Below the pieces are notes generated by a model, which ran no database searches, had not been told where the DNA came from, and saw nothing but the letters and a program-made list of their open reading frames with translations. Below are positions 42,389 to 51,483 of a stretch of DNA of 64,000 bases, piece after piece (the stretch's first letter is position 1; each line of letters begins with the position of its first letter). The position numbers and the translations under genes were made by a program. This stretch comes from JAALLB01 sp964502215 (GTDB lineage Bacteria; Pseudomonadota; Alphaproteobacteria; Rhizobiales; Rhizobiaceae): contig CAZCUN010000004.1 of assembly GCA_964502215.1 (NCBI GenBank), positions 25,310-89,309 of the forward strand. The letters are read 5' to 3'.

Positions 42389-43351
42389 ATGCCAAATCCA
42401 TATTCAGTCCTTGGCGTACAAAAATCTGCAGATGAAAAGTCTGTTAAGTCTGCTTTTCGCAAGCTCGCGATGAAATATCATCCTGATCAAAACAAGGATA
42501 ATAAAAGCGCGCAGTCAAAGTTTGCTGAGATTAATCAAGCGTATGAAATTCTTGGTGACAAAGAAAAACGCGCTCAGTTCGACAGAGGCGAGATTGACGA
42601 CGAAGGTAAACCTAAATTTTCAGGTTTCCAAGGGGGTGGGCATCCTGGTGGCAATCCATTTGGCGGCGGAAGAACAGGGGCTAGCGGAAATCCTTTTGGT
42701 GGCGGTGGCCAAGGGTTTGGTGGCGCAGAAGATGTTTTAAATGAAATCTTTGGTTCTGCTTTTGGTGGCAACGCACAAGCACAAAGAGGTGGTAGTCCTT
42801 TTGGTAATATGGGGGCAGGACAAAACCGTAACGCTCAACAACCAAAAGCTGCTTCTTTAGATTTAGAGATGAAAGCAGGCGTCACAATAGAAGACTTACT
42901 TCGTGGTAAAACCAATGTGCGTATGCCAGATGGCAAGCAGATCGCAGTTTCAATTCCACCTGAAGCAGAAGACGGTCAAGTTATTCGCCTTAAAGGGCAA
43001 GGTAAAAAAGCAACAGGCAGACAACCAGGGGCAGCGCTTGTTACTTTAGTTATGAAAACTCATGCAAAGTTCAGGCGAGATGGCACAGATCTTCGCAGTG
43101 ACGTTGATCTACCGCTAGAAACGGCTGTTATGGGTGGTAAAATTGCGGTTGAAACACTTGATGGCAAGCTTTCTCTAAGCATCCCATCTGGAACAAGTTC
43201 AGGTAAATTATTTCGCCTAAAAGGCAAAGGTCTTCCTCTTAAAAAGGGTGGATTTGGTGACTTATTGGTTTCTACATCAATACAATTGAGTGATAAAAAT
43301 ATGAAACAATTGGTAACTTTCTTTGAGAATCTTAAGAGTCAAGAAGATTGA
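42389..43351 (+). CDS. DnaJ-class co-chaperone, CbpA-like
   Basis: A protein of 320 residues. The J domain (about 1-68) has the HPD motif in MKYHPDQNKDNK. A Gly/Phe-rich linker follows (about 80-145), and then the two DnaJ-type substrate-binding barrels (about 155-310, with VRMPDGKQIAVSIPPEAEDG). The Cys-rich zinc finger of DnaJ itself is absent, so this is the CbpA or DjlA-like class. A GGAG ribosome site precedes ATG 42389. It is the first of a run ending with ribB. Confidence 0.88.
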   Translation: MPNPYSVLGVQKSADEKSVKSAFRKLAMKYHPDQNKDNKSAQSKFAEINQAYEILGDKEKRAQFDRGEIDDEGKPKFSGFQGGGHPGGNPFGGGRTGASGNPFGGGGQGFGGAEDVLNEIFGSAFGGNAQAQRGGSPFGNMGAGQNRNAQQPKAASLDLEMKAGVTIEDLLRGKTNVRMPDGKQIAVSIPPEAEDGQVIRLKGQGKKATGRQPGAALVTLVMKTHAKFRRDGTDLRSDVDLPLETAVMGGKIAVETLDGKLSLSIPSGTSSGKLFRLKGKGLPLKKGGFGDLLVSTSIQLSDKNMKQLVTFFENLKSQED

Positions 43352-43473
43352 AGCTGTCTTGCAGGGGCTTAACTCTTGTGGCATACCCCAAGATAACAAA
43401 TCATTACTGGACAATGTGGCTGAACATTAAAAGATTAAACCAGTAATATACATAAAATTTGGAGAATAATTAA

Positions 43474-44292
43474 ATGACTGACACCAGTGGGCTGATGGCT
43501 GGCAAACGCGGTATTATTATGGGTGTCGCAAACAAACGTTCTATTGCTTGGGGGATTGCAAAAGCATGCTCTGATGCAGGTGCTGAACTGGCTCTTACTT
43601 ACCAAGGTGAAGCCCTCAAAAAGCGTGTAGCTCCCTTAGCAGATGACTTAGGTGCTATTGTTGCGGGCGAATGCGATGTAACAGACTCAGCTTCAATTGA
43701 TGCCGTTTTTGCTAATGTCGAAAAGCAATGGGGTAAAATTGATTTTCTTGTTCATGCAATTGCCTTCTCAGACAAAGACGAACTTACTGGCCGTTATGTT
43801 GAGACAACGGCTGACAATTTTCGTAAAACGATGGATATATCGGTTTATTCGTTCACTGCAGTTGCTCAACGCGCAGAAAAAATAATGAACGATGGTGGCT
43901 CAATGGTAACGCTCACATACTATGGGGCTGAAAAAGTAATGCCGCATTACAACGTTATGGGTGTTGCCAAGGCGGCACTTGAGGCATCTGTTAAATATCT
44001 TGCCGTTGATTTAGGCGGCAAAGGCATTCGTGTAAACGCAATTTCTGCTGGCCCGATTAAAACATTGGCTGCATCTGGAATTGGTGATTTTCGTTACATT
44101 CTAAAATGGAATGAATATAACTCACCGCTAAAACGTACCGTAACGATTGATGAAGTAGGTGATTCTACAATGTACCTTCTTTCAGATTTGTCACGTGGTG
44201 TTACAGGTGAAGTACATCATGTTGATTCTGGCTACCATACCGTAGGCATGAAAGCGGTTGATGCGCCTGATATTTCAGTGGTGAAAGAATAG
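43474..44292 (+). CDS. fabI: enoyl-ACP reductase (NADH)
   Basis: It reduces enoyl-ACP in the last step of the fatty-acid elongation cycle. The 272-residue protein has GKRGIIMGVANKRSIAWGIA as the nucleotide-binding start and the catalytic pair Tyr159 and Lys166 in HYNVMGVAK, with the additional YYGAEKVMP tyrosines. GRYVETTADNF and SAGPIKTLAASGI are typical of FabI. Alphaproteobacteria often have two FabI copies; only one is seen here. A TTGGAG-like ribosome site precedes ATG 43474. Confidence 0.96.
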   Translation: MTDTSGLMAGKRGIIMGVANKRSIAWGIAKACSDAGAELALTYQGEALKKRVAPLADDLGAIVAGECDVTDSASIDAVFANVEKQWGKIDFLVHAIAFSDKDELTGRYVETTADNFRKTMDISVYSFTAVAQRAEKIMNDGGSMVTLTYYGAEKVMPHYNVMGVAKAALEASVKYLAVDLGGKGIRVNAISAGPIKTLAASGIGDFRYILKWNEYNSPLKRTVTIDEVGDSTMYLLSDLSRGVTGEVHHVDSGYHTVGMKAVDAPDISVVKE

Positions 44293-44298
44293 ATTTCT

Positions 44299-44895
44299 GT
44301 GTCTGGTTCTGGTGCTAAACTTTATTACATTCGACATGGCCAGACAGACTGGAATGCCGAATTGCGGTTTCAAGGCCAGCGCGACATTCCATTAAATGAC
44401 TTTGGGCGTGGGCAGGCAAAGCATAATGGGGAAAAACTACTAGAAAAAATAGGCAAAGCAGAAGGCTATGAATTCATTTCTAGTCCGCTTTCACGCACTC
44501 GCGAAACCATGGAAATTATTCGTACTGCCATGGGGCTTGAACAAAATGATTATAAAATGGATGATCGCCTTATAGAGATTTCTTATGGTGATTTTGAAGG
44601 TAATACAAAAACCGATCTCAAAGCAGCTAATCGTGAGCTTTTTGTAAGTCGTAAAAAAGATGCTTGGAATTTCAGACCCAATAATGGGGAAAGTCAGGCC
44701 GATACTTTAATACGTATTGCTGATTGGTATGATGGACTTGATGCTTCTAAAACTTATGTTGTAACGGCACATGGTGCTGTGGGTCGTGTGCTACGTTGTC
44801 ATTTGCTTGAATTGCACAAACAAGAAGCTGCAACCTTTGTCTTTCCACAAGATGAAGTTTTTGAATTGAGCAAAGGCCATGAAATTCGTTTTTAA
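44299..44895 (+). CDS. histidine phosphatase / phosphoglycerate-mutase family protein (GTG start)
   Basis: A protein of 198 residues. The phospho-histidine motif is YYIRHGQTDWN (His13), SSPLSRTRETMEII is the second conserved segment, and VTAHGAVGRVLRC holds the second His. The family includes 2,3-bisphosphoglycerate-dependent mutases and broad phosphatases such as CobC; this one cannot be assigned a substrate. The start is GTG 44299, six bases after the fabI stop, so it is probably co-transcribed. Confidence 0.85.
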   Translation: MSGSGAKLYYIRHGQTDWNAELRFQGQRDIPLNDFGRGQAKHNGEKLLEKIGKAEGYEFISSPLSRTRETMEIIRTAMGLEQNDYKMDDRLIEISYGDFEGNTKTDLKAANRELFVSRKKDAWNFRPNNGESQADTLIRIADWYDGLDASKTYVVTAHGAVGRVLRCHLLELHKQEAATFVFPQDEVFELSKGHEIRF

Positions 44896-44963
44896 GTTTT
44901 TACCCTGCTTCCCATCCAAGCAACTTTGCTCTAGAAAAGTCTAATAATTATTGGGAAGTATCA

Positions 44964-46061
44964 ATGTCATTTAATGCATTCGGACATTTATTTAGAGTTA
45001 CGACCTGGGGTGAGAGCCACGGAGTTGCAATTGGTTGTGTGGTTGATGGCTGCCCTCCAGGAATTGAATTTACCATTGCGGAAATTCAGGAATATTTGGA
45101 TAAACGCAAACCTGGGCAATCAAAATTTACAACTCAGCGTAATGAACCAGATGCGGTTGAGGTTTTGTCTGGTGTAATGGCGCATGAAACAAATAAAGAT
45201 GTCCTCATCTCTACTGGCACCCCGATTTCAATGATGATCCGTAATACCGATCAACGGTCAAAAGATTATGGCGATATCAAAGATCGCTATCGCCCGGGGC
45301 ATGCAGATTATACTTATGATTTAAAATATGGCATTCGCGATTATCGTGGTGGTGGACGCTCGTCTGCTCGTGAAACTGCAACACGTGTGGCAGCAGGTGC
45401 GTTAGCCCGTAAAATTGTGCCGAGCATGAAGGTTCGCGCTGCAATGGTTCAAATGGGAACCATGAAAATAAATCGTGAAAACTGGGATTGGGATCAGGTT
45501 AATCAAAACGATTTCTTCTGCCCTGATGCTAGTGTGATTGAGGCGTGGTCTGAGTATCTTAATAAAATCCGTAAAGACGGTCTTTCTGTCGGTGCGGTTA
45601 TAGAAGTGGTTGCTGAGGGAGTACCTGCAGGTATTGGTGCACCAGTTTACGCTAAGCTTGATACAGATATTGCCTCTCATTTGATTTCGATAAACGCAGT
45701 AAAAGGCGTCGAAATTGGTAATGGGTTTGAAGCTGCAGAAATTACTGGTGTTGAGAATGCAGATGAAATGCGCATGGGTAAAGATGGCGAAGTTGAATTC
45801 TTGTCTAACAATGCAGGCGGCATCTTAGGGGGCATTGCAACGGGGCAACCCGTTGTTGCGCGCTTTGCCGTTAAGCCAACCTCATCCATGCTAACCAAGA
45901 CAAAAAGTGTTACCGCCAAAGGTGAAGAAGTTGATGTTATGACCAAGGGCCGTCACGACCCTTGTGTTGGTATTAGAGCTGTACCAATTGGTGAAGCCAT
46001 GGTCGCTTGTGCTATCGCAGATCATTATCTTTTGCACCGTGGGCAAACTGGAAGAATATAA
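44964..46061 (+). CDS. aroC: chorismate synthase
   Basis: The final step of the shikimate pathway; it needs reduced FMN. The 365-residue protein begins with the family N-terminus MSFNAFGHLFRVTTWGESHG, contains GIRDYRGGGRSSARETATRV, and ends with the conserved KGRHDPCVGIRAVPIGEAM. All signature segments are intact. GGGAAGT provides a ribosome site before ATG 44964. ribB follows five bases after its stop. Confidence 0.98.
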   Translation: MSFNAFGHLFRVTTWGESHGVAIGCVVDGCPPGIEFTIAEIQEYLDKRKPGQSKFTTQRNEPDAVEVLSGVMAHETNKDVLISTGTPISMMIRNTDQRSKDYGDIKDRYRPGHADYTYDLKYGIRDYRGGGRSSARETATRVAAGALARKIVPSMKVRAAMVQMGTMKINRENWDWDQVNQNDFFCPDASVIEAWSEYLNKIRKDGLSVGAVIEVVAEGVPAGIGAPVYAKLDTDIASHLISINAVKGVEIGNGFEAAEITGVENADEMRMGKDGEVEFLSNNAGGILGGIATGQPVVARFAVKPTSSMLTKTKSVTAKGEEVDVMTKGRHDPCVGIRAVPIGEAMVACAIADHYLLHRGQTGRI

Positions 46062-46066
46062 GTTTT

Positions 46067-47182
46067 ATGAGCTATGACCAAAAGAAAATAGTGGAAGCTA
46101 TTCGTGCATTTGAAGCTGGGGAGATTGTTGTTGTAACCGATGATGATGATCGCGAGAATGAAGGTGACTTAATCGTTGCAGCGGTGCATTGCACGGGCGA
46201 GAAGATGGCTTTTATTGTGCGTCATACTTCGGGCATTGTGTGCTCTCCGATGACCAGCTTAGAAGCCAACCGTCTTAATCTTAATCCGATGGTCGCTAAT
46301 AATGACGATCCGCATGCAACAGCATTTACCGTTTCGGTTGATTACAAACACGGCACGACAACTGGTATTTCAGCTGATGATAGAACGTCGACTGTGCGAG
46401 GTTTAGCGAACCCAAATTCTGGAGCGCAGGATTTTTCACGTCCAGGCCATATCTTTCCACTCGTTGCAAAAGAAGGTGGTGTCTTAATTCGCTCTGGCCA
46501 TACAGAAGCTGCGGTTGATTTGTGTAAATTATCAGGCCTACCTGAAGTGGGTGTCATTTCAGAACTCGTCAACGATGATGGAACGGTTATGCGTGGGCCA
46601 CAAGTAATGGCATTTTCACAAGAGCATAACCTTAAAACAGTGTCAGTTGCTGATCTTATTTCTTATCGCCAAAGACAAGAAAGCCTGATTGACCGAATTG
46701 ATAGTTTTACTGTGGAGACCTCTTCCGGCGAAGCTAAGGCTTATACGTATAAAACTAAATGGGACACAATGCATCATCTAGCGGTTATCTATGGTGACAT
46801 ACGCGATGGCCAGGATGTACCTGTAAGATTGCATATTGAATCAGTTCTCAATGATGCGTTTGGTGCGAATACTCAATTGCGTGATATGATGGATAAAATG
46901 TCTAAAGCTGGACGTGGTGTGATTGTTTATCTTCGTGAGGGGTCTGTTGGTGTTGCAAGTGGGCATGGTCGCTTAAAAGAAGCGCTTTTGGCTAGCGACC
47001 GTGAAGACCATGAAACAGCACAATCCAGAGAAGATGAATGGCTTGAAATTGGTCTTGGTGCACAAATCTTGAAAGACCTTGGTATACAATCAATTCAGTT
47101 ATACGCTTCTCGCGAAAGACATTACGTCGGCCTTGAAGGCTTTGGCATTGAAATTACAGAAACTTTGACAGAGGATATCTAA
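46067..47182 (+). CDS. ribB: 3,4-dihydroxy-2-butanone 4-phosphate synthase with degenerate RibA-like C-terminus
   Basis: It makes the four-carbon precursor of riboflavin. The 371-residue protein has an N-terminal DHBP synthase domain (about 1-205) with TDDDDRENEGDL, RHTSGIVC and GHTEAAVDLCKL. The rest aligns with GTP cyclohydrolase II, but where the zinc cysteines belong it reads RLHIESVLNDAFGANTQ, without the Cys residues, so that domain should be inactive. Such forms are known in Alphaproteobacteria. I start at ATG 46067; the frame open from 46007 overlaps aroC. Confidence 0.93.
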   Translation: MSYDQKKIVEAIRAFEAGEIVVVTDDDDRENEGDLIVAAVHCTGEKMAFIVRHTSGIVCSPMTSLEANRLNLNPMVANNDDPHATAFTVSVDYKHGTTTGISADDRTSTVRGLANPNSGAQDFSRPGHIFPLVAKEGGVLIRSGHTEAAVDLCKLSGLPEVGVISELVNDDGTVMRGPQVMAFSQEHNLKTVSVADLISYRQRQESLIDRIDSFTVETSSGEAKAYTYKTKWDTMHHLAVIYGDIRDGQDVPVRLHIESVLNDAFGANTQLRDMMDKMSKAGRGVIVYLREGSVGVASGHGRLKEALLASDREDHETAQSREDEWLEIGLGAQILKDLGIQSIQLYASRERHYVGLEGFGIEITETLTEDI

Positions 47183-47184
47183 TT

Positions 47185-48138
47185 TTGAAAAACCTGCTCA
47201 AACTTATTTTTACAATATTCATTCTTGGGATTTCCACGTTACATGCTTATGCGCAAGTCGAGAATAATCCTATTTTTAATGCGTTAAAAGCAGAATGGGT
47301 TGTAAACCAAATTACAGATGGTTCAGTTCCTGCTTCAATTGTTCCTGACACTCGCGCTATCCCAGAAAATGGCTTGCCTGATGGCAGAATTACGACTGGA
47401 ACAGGGGACATAGTTGAGGCTTGGTATAGTGAACCGACAACACGCTATGGCCATGCAGTTTTGGGGGATGGTGTTGAAGCTGGTGCCCTTAAAATTAAAA
47501 ATGCTCGCGGACAAGTTTTTACATTCAGACTTCCTAGCACAGAAGTGTTCGAAGATATTGCGCCGCGACTTGCAGACCTTGATCGTAATGGCAGAACTGA
47601 GGTCATCACGATATTATCTTCTAGTACTGACGGTGCTTCAATTGCTGTTTTTGGACTAAACGGAAATGCATTTACTAAAATTGCGCAAACGCCTTTTATT
47701 GGACAGGCAAACCGCTGGTTGAATATTGCCGAGATTAATAATTTTGGTGGCAGCCGTCGACCAGATATTGCGGCTGTGATAACCCCTCACCTTGCGGGTG
47801 TTTTGCAATTTTACAGATTTAGAAATGGTGTTCTTGCAAGGGTTGCTCAAGCCAGTGGCTTTTCAAATCACTTTATTGGCTCTAATGAGCTTCGCCTTTC
47901 CGCTGTGGCTGATGTTAATAATAATGGTATTCCAGATCTTATTTTACCATCTCTTGCACGCAATGAACTCGTAATGGTTGGAACTGAAAGAAATCAATTC
48001 AAAGAACTGTTTCGTGTTTTACTACCCGCTCGTATTAATAGAGCGATTGGAATACGAGTTGTAAATGGCGCTACCGAATTTTTGGTTGGGCTTGATGATG
48101 GCAATATTTATTCAGTAAAACCACGACAGAACAGATAA
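47185..48138 (+). CDS. secreted FG-GAP/VCBS-like repeat protein (TTG start)
   Basis: A protein of 317 residues with a signal peptide (cleavage likely after AYA, residue 23). The body contains FG-GAP-like segments such as APRLADLDRNGRTEVITI, NRWLNIAEINNFGGSRRPDI and LSAVADVNNNGIPDLI, suggesting a beta-propeller. The function is unknown. The start is TTG 47185 with GAGGA at 47171-47175 overlapping the end of ribB; no ATG fits the signal peptide. Confidence 0.75.
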   Translation: MKNLLKLIFTIFILGISTLHAYAQVENNPIFNALKAEWVVNQITDGSVPASIVPDTRAIPENGLPDGRITTGTGDIVEAWYSEPTTRYGHAVLGDGVEAGALKIKNARGQVFTFRLPSTEVFEDIAPRLADLDRNGRTEVITILSSSTDGASIAVFGLNGNAFTKIAQTPFIGQANRWLNIAEINNFGGSRRPDIAAVITPHLAGVLQFYRFRNGVLARVAQASGFSNHFIGSNELRLSAVADVNNNGIPDLILPSLARNELVMVGTERNQFKELFRVLLPARINRAIGIRVVNGATEFLVGLDDGNIYSVKPRQNR

Positions 48139-48171
48139 GTTTGATTTGATCTAACATCATGGAAAAAAAGG

Positions 48172-49098
48172 ATGACAACCCGACTTTATACACATGAACT
48201 CTCGGTCGAGCATATTACACCGCCAGGTCATCCAGAAAGACCTGACCGGATAAAAGTGCTGGACGAAACATTTGCACAACCTAATTTTGATGCGCTCGTT
48301 CGTGTCAAAGCGCCCAAGGCCGACACGGCATGGTTTGAAGTCGCGCATCCAAAATCACACTTACAAATGGTGCAAGATAATATTCCTGAAACAGGAATTT
48401 CAATTGTTGATGCAGACACAAGCGCAAGTCCAAAAAGTTGGGAAGTTGTTAGCCATGTTTGCGGCGCTGCAATGGATGCAGTAGACGCAGTATTTAAAAA
48501 GAAAACTGATAATGCTTTTGTCTCTATGCGCCCACCTGGGCATCATGCAGAAAAGACAACAGCCATGGGCTTTTGCTTAATCAACAATATTGCAATTGCT
48601 GCACGATACGCACAACAAACTCACGGTGCTGAACGCGTTGCGATTGTGGATTTTGATGTGCACCACGGCAATGGTACGCAAGATATTTTTTATGATGACC
48701 CTTCAGTAATGTTCGCTTCCTCTCACCAGATGCCACTTTATCCAGGAAGTGGCGCACTTAATGAAACCGGTGAAGGTAATATTTTTAACGCACCTTTATC
48801 TAATGGTGATGATGGTTCTAAATTCAAGGAAGCATTCAGAGAGCGTATCTTACCTGCGCTTGATAATTTCAGGCCTGATCTGCTCATGATATCTGCGGGC
48901 TTTGATGCGCACTATCGTGACCCGCTGGCTGGGCTTAATCTTGTAGCTGATGATTTTGACTGGGTGACAGGCAAACTCATGGAAGTTGCAGATCTATCTT
49001 GCGAAAGTCGTGTCATAAGCCTACTTGAAGGTGGATATGATCTGGAAGGGCTTGCGGAGTCTGCCTCTGCCCATGTAAACCGTCTTATGACTGGTTAA
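48172..49098 (+). CDS. histone deacetylase-family protein (acetylpolyamine amidohydrolase-like)
   Basis: A protein of 308 residues. The zinc and catalytic residues are present in RPPGHHAE, DFDVHHGNGTQDIF and SAGFDAHYRDPLAGLNL, with a final EGGYDLEGL segment. In bacteria these enzymes remove acetyl groups from polyamines or other small amides; the substrate here is unknown. ATG 48172 begins ten bases before the typical TRLYTHELSVEH opening. xseB follows after a short gap. Confidence 0.92.
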   Translation: MTTRLYTHELSVEHITPPGHPERPDRIKVLDETFAQPNFDALVRVKAPKADTAWFEVAHPKSHLQMVQDNIPETGISIVDADTSASPKSWEVVSHVCGAAMDAVDAVFKKKTDNAFVSMRPPGHHAEKTTAMGFCLINNIAIAARYAQQTHGAERVAIVDFDVHHGNGTQDIFYDDPSVMFASSHQMPLYPGSGALNETGEGNIFNAPLSNGDDGSKFKEAFRERILPALDNFRPDLLMISAGFDAHYRDPLAGLNLVADDFDWVTGKLMEVADLSCESRVISLLEGGYDLEGLAESASAHVNRLMTG

Positions 49099-49110
49099 AG
49101 GAATTAAGTG

Positions 49111-49359
49111 ATGAGCGATGAAAATAACGACATCAAAGATATGAACTTTGAACAAGCGCTTGAGCAATTGGAAACAATTGTTGAAAGTCTTGAGCAAGGT
49201 AATGTAGCACTTGATAAATCAATTGCTCATTATGAACGCGGTGAGGCGCTTCGCAATCATTGCAGTAAATTGCTTAAAGTTGCAGAAGATAAAGTTGAAA
49301 AGATTAGACTGGATGGTTCAGGCAATCCAAATGGTACAGAGCCGCTTGATCCTGCTTAA
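49111..49359 (+). CDS. xseB: exodeoxyribonuclease VII small subunit
   Basis: A protein of 82 residues that binds the large subunit XseA to form a nuclease degrading single-stranded DNA. The family pattern NFEQALEQLETIVESLEQGN is followed by LDKSIAHYERGEALRNHC. I start at ATG 49111, eight bases after AAGGA; a GTG at 49108 directly before it is possible. In many rhizobia dxs follows xseB, but here a SCO-type gene follows instead. xseA is not in the window. Confidence 0.94.
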   Translation: MSDENNDIKDMNFEQALEQLETIVESLEQGNVALDKSIAHYERGEALRNHCSKLLKVAEDKVEKIRLDGSGNPNGTEPLDPA

Positions 49360-49394
49360 TATCTAATGGCCTAATCAAGGGCAATCTGCCGCAT

Positions 49395-49410
49395 CTTGCT
49401 AACAAGCAAG
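49395..49410 (+). terminator. weak hairpin after xseB, possible terminator
   Basis: CTTGCT (49395-49400) pairs with AGCAAG (49405-49410) over a four-base loop and is followed by TGATTTGTTT, which is T-rich but broken. This is a weak terminator candidate at best. Confidence 0.35.
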
Positions 49411-49470
49411 TGATTTGTTTAACCACCAAGAGTTTCTATAATTCTTCCTTTTAAGCATTTAGGTACGATC

Positions 49471-50073
49471 ATGAAAACTTTGCGACTTATACTATGGATT
49501 GGCGTTGTCGTTGTCGCTGCGGCTGTTAGCTATGCAGTGGTTAGCAAAAACTCAAAACCAGAGCCTGTTCAACAAGCCGTAACACCTATTGGGGGGGCTT
49601 TTGATCTTGTAAGTCATGAAGGCGAAAAAATTACTCAAGAAAACTTGCTTGGGAGAAACCATGCAATCTTTTTTGGCTTTACAAACTGCCCTGATGTTTG
49701 CCCTGCCACATTACTTGAAGTTGCCTCATGGTTGAAAGACTTAGGCAATGATGGTGATAAGCTTGATTTTTATTTTTTCTCTGTCGACCCTGAACGTGAC
49801 ACACATCAAATTATGAAAAGCTATGTCACCGCATTTGATCCTCGGATCACAGGCGTGACAGGGGATGCAGCTGAAATGCAGAGAACACTGAGTGCCTATA
49901 AAATCTTTGCTAAGAAAGTAGATCTTGAAGATGGGGATGGTGATTACACGATGGATCACTCAGCCTTTGTGATGTTGTTTAATCCTGAGGGTGATTTTAA
50001 AGGTACTATTTCATTTGGCGAGAATGATGAAGTTGCACTTGAAAAACTCCGCCGTCTCGTGAAAAATAGCTAA
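49471..50073 (+). CDS. SCO1/SenC-family copper chaperone
   Basis: A protein of 200 residues anchored by an N-terminal helix (about 5-24). The thioredoxin-fold periplasmic domain has the copper ligands Cys73 and Cys77 in FTNCPDVCPATL and His163 in YTMDHSAFVM. SCO proteins help build the CuA site of cytochrome c oxidase, so this protein may serve the ctaC-E products encoded 13 kb away. It has its own intergenic leader of about 110 bases. Confidence 0.93.
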   Translation: MKTLRLILWIGVVVVAAAVSYAVVSKNSKPEPVQQAVTPIGGAFDLVSHEGEKITQENLLGRNHAIFFGFTNCPDVCPATLLEVASWLKDLGNDGDKLDFYFFSVDPERDTHQIMKSYVTAFDPRITGVTGDAAEMQRTLSAYKIFAKKVDLEDGDGDYTMDHSAFVMLFNPEGDFKGTISFGENDEVALEKLRRLVKNS

Positions 50074-50100
50074 AAGCAATATTAACGCGATACAAATTGT

Positions 50101-50235
50101 AATGTCATTTGTAGAAAAATCATTACTGGCTGTCAGCACAGGCCTTTTCTTTGGCCTTAGTTTTTGGTTATGGGCTGATACGGGTGAGAGTGTTTTTGTC
50201 GCGCGTGCCATAGCATTTGTGCAAAGCTGCCTTTA
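50101..50235 (+). CDS. 44-residue single-helix membrane protein (hypothetical)
   Basis: An ATG-initiated frame of 44 residues, ending in TAA, just downstream of the SCO gene. It begins MSFVEKSLLAVSTGLFFG, contains one hydrophobic helix (about 8-25), and ends with VFVARAIAFVQSCL. No ribosome site is obvious. Its codons and amino-acid pattern look like a real small membrane protein, but the evidence is only the clean frame and its position. Confidence 0.5.
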
Positions 50236-50323
50236 ACGATTTGCTAACCAATTTCCTTACCGCTTCCCTAACTCAAAACCTGTAGAATTTAATTCAAATT
50301 TTAGGATTAAAGGGTTTTGAAAT

Positions 50324-50704
50324 ATGAAAAGAGTTACTGTCACAGGTATTGCGTTGGCATTGATGACTGGCTCCTCTGCATTGGCACAAACAGCCAAGTT
50401 TGATCAGAGTGTAGCAAAAGCAGCGGCTAGAAAGGCTGCTGAAAAAGTTGGTGAAATTAGGAATTCTATCAATTACGATCAGAAACCTGAAATGGTGAAA
50501 GAAAAAGACTTAAAAGAGAAGAATGTTAATACTAGTTTCCTTCCTCCAATTCCAGATTCAAATAAGAAAACACTACCTCCAATGACCTCTGTAAATCCTC
50601 ATTTGGATATGACCTTCACGGGTAGTATTGCGCAACCAAAGAAGGTTGTTAAACCAAGAATCATTTGGGAAAAGTTTGACCGATATGGCAATCCAATAAA
50701 TTAA
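50324..50704 (+). CDS. small exported protein of unknown function
   Basis: A protein of 126 residues with a clear signal peptide (residues 1-21, ending ALA). The mature part is charged and proline-rich (FLPPIPDSNKKTLPPM), with no recognised domain. It has a conserved-looking end, IIWEKFDRYGNPIN. No catalytic motif is visible. AAAGGG-type sequence lies upstream as a possible ribosome site. It sits between the SCO unit and tlyA. Confidence 0.65.
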   Translation: MKRVTVTGIALALMTGSSALAQTAKFDQSVAKAAARKAAEKVGEIRNSINYDQKPEMVKEKDLKEKNVNTSFLPPIPDSNKKTLPPMTSVNPHLDMTFTGSIAQPKKVVKPRIIWEKFDRYGNPIN

Positions 50705-50730
50705 GTTGCCTTTCCCCCCTATCTGTTCCA

Positions 50731-51483
50731 ATGAACGGTATGGGAAAAATTCGATTAGATGAATGGCTTGTAGAAAATGGTCACTATGCATCACGCGCAA
50801 GAGCACGTGATGCAATTTTGCGTGGTTGTGTCACCATGGCAGGCAGCGCATCTATCAAGCCCTCAAGAAATGTTTTAGACCCTGATAGCATAAAAATTGA
50901 TGATCCTGCTGCACGTCTTGTTTCACGAGCCGCCATTAAACTTGAATTTGGCATCAAAGAAACAGGCTACACAGCTAAAGATAAAATTGCAGTGGACATT
51001 GGTGCATCCACAGGTGGCTTTTGCCAAATTATGTTGGATGAGGGTGCGGCGCGTGTCTTTGGTGTTGATGTTGGCCATGAGCAAATGGATGAACGCCTTC
51101 TTGATGAGCCACGGCTTGTAAATCTTGAGGGGTTAAATGCACGTGATTTAACGTTAGAAGATTTAGAAGACACCCCTCCTCAGTTTATTTCATGTGATGT
51201 GAGTTTTATCTCTCTCACTTTGGCACTGCCACCCGTTTTGCAAATGGCAGAAAAAGGGGCGCAGGGTATCTTTCTGATAAAGCCACAATTTGAAGTGGGT
51301 AAAGACGGACTTGGCAAAGGTGGTGTTGTGCGCGAAGAAGGATTAGCTATACAAACAGCTCATTCAATAAGAGACTGGCTTGATAATTTTCCAGGTTGGC
51401 ATGTAACTCACTTCATGCCTTCGCCACTCAAAGGCGGTGATGGAAATAAAGAATTTTTAATGGCGGCAATCAAAAATGACTGA
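50731..51483 (+). CDS. tlyA: TlyA-family rRNA 2'-O-methyltransferase
   Basis: A protein of 250 residues. It has an N-terminal S4 RNA-binding domain (about 1-65, KIRLDEWLVENGHYASRARA) and a C-terminal FtsJ-like methyltransferase domain with the SAM-binding segment VDIGASTGGF and the catalytic-type LIKPQFEVG. TlyA methylates ribosomal RNA in Mycobacterium. The start may be 50731 or ATG 50740 (MGKIRLDEW). It overlaps the following methyltransferase by eight bases, so the two are translationally coupled. Confidence 0.93.
   Translation: MNGMGKIRLDEWLVENGHYASRARARDAILRGCVTMAGSASIKPSRNVLDPDSIKIDDPAARLVSRAAIKLEFGIKETGYTAKDKIAVDIGASTGGFCQIMLDEGAARVFGVDVGHEQMDERLLDEPRLVNLEGLNARDLTLEDLEDTPPQFISCDVSFISLTLALPPVLQMAEKGAQGIFLIKPQFEVGKDGLGKGGVVREEGLAIQTAHSIRDWLDNFPGWHVTHFMPSPLKGGDGNKEFLMAAIKND

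Noticed and set aside
43352..43473. GGGG/CCCC pairing between the J protein gene and fabI as a terminator
   Set aside because: The pairing needs a three-base bulge and a long loop and is not followed by T, so it is too weak to call.
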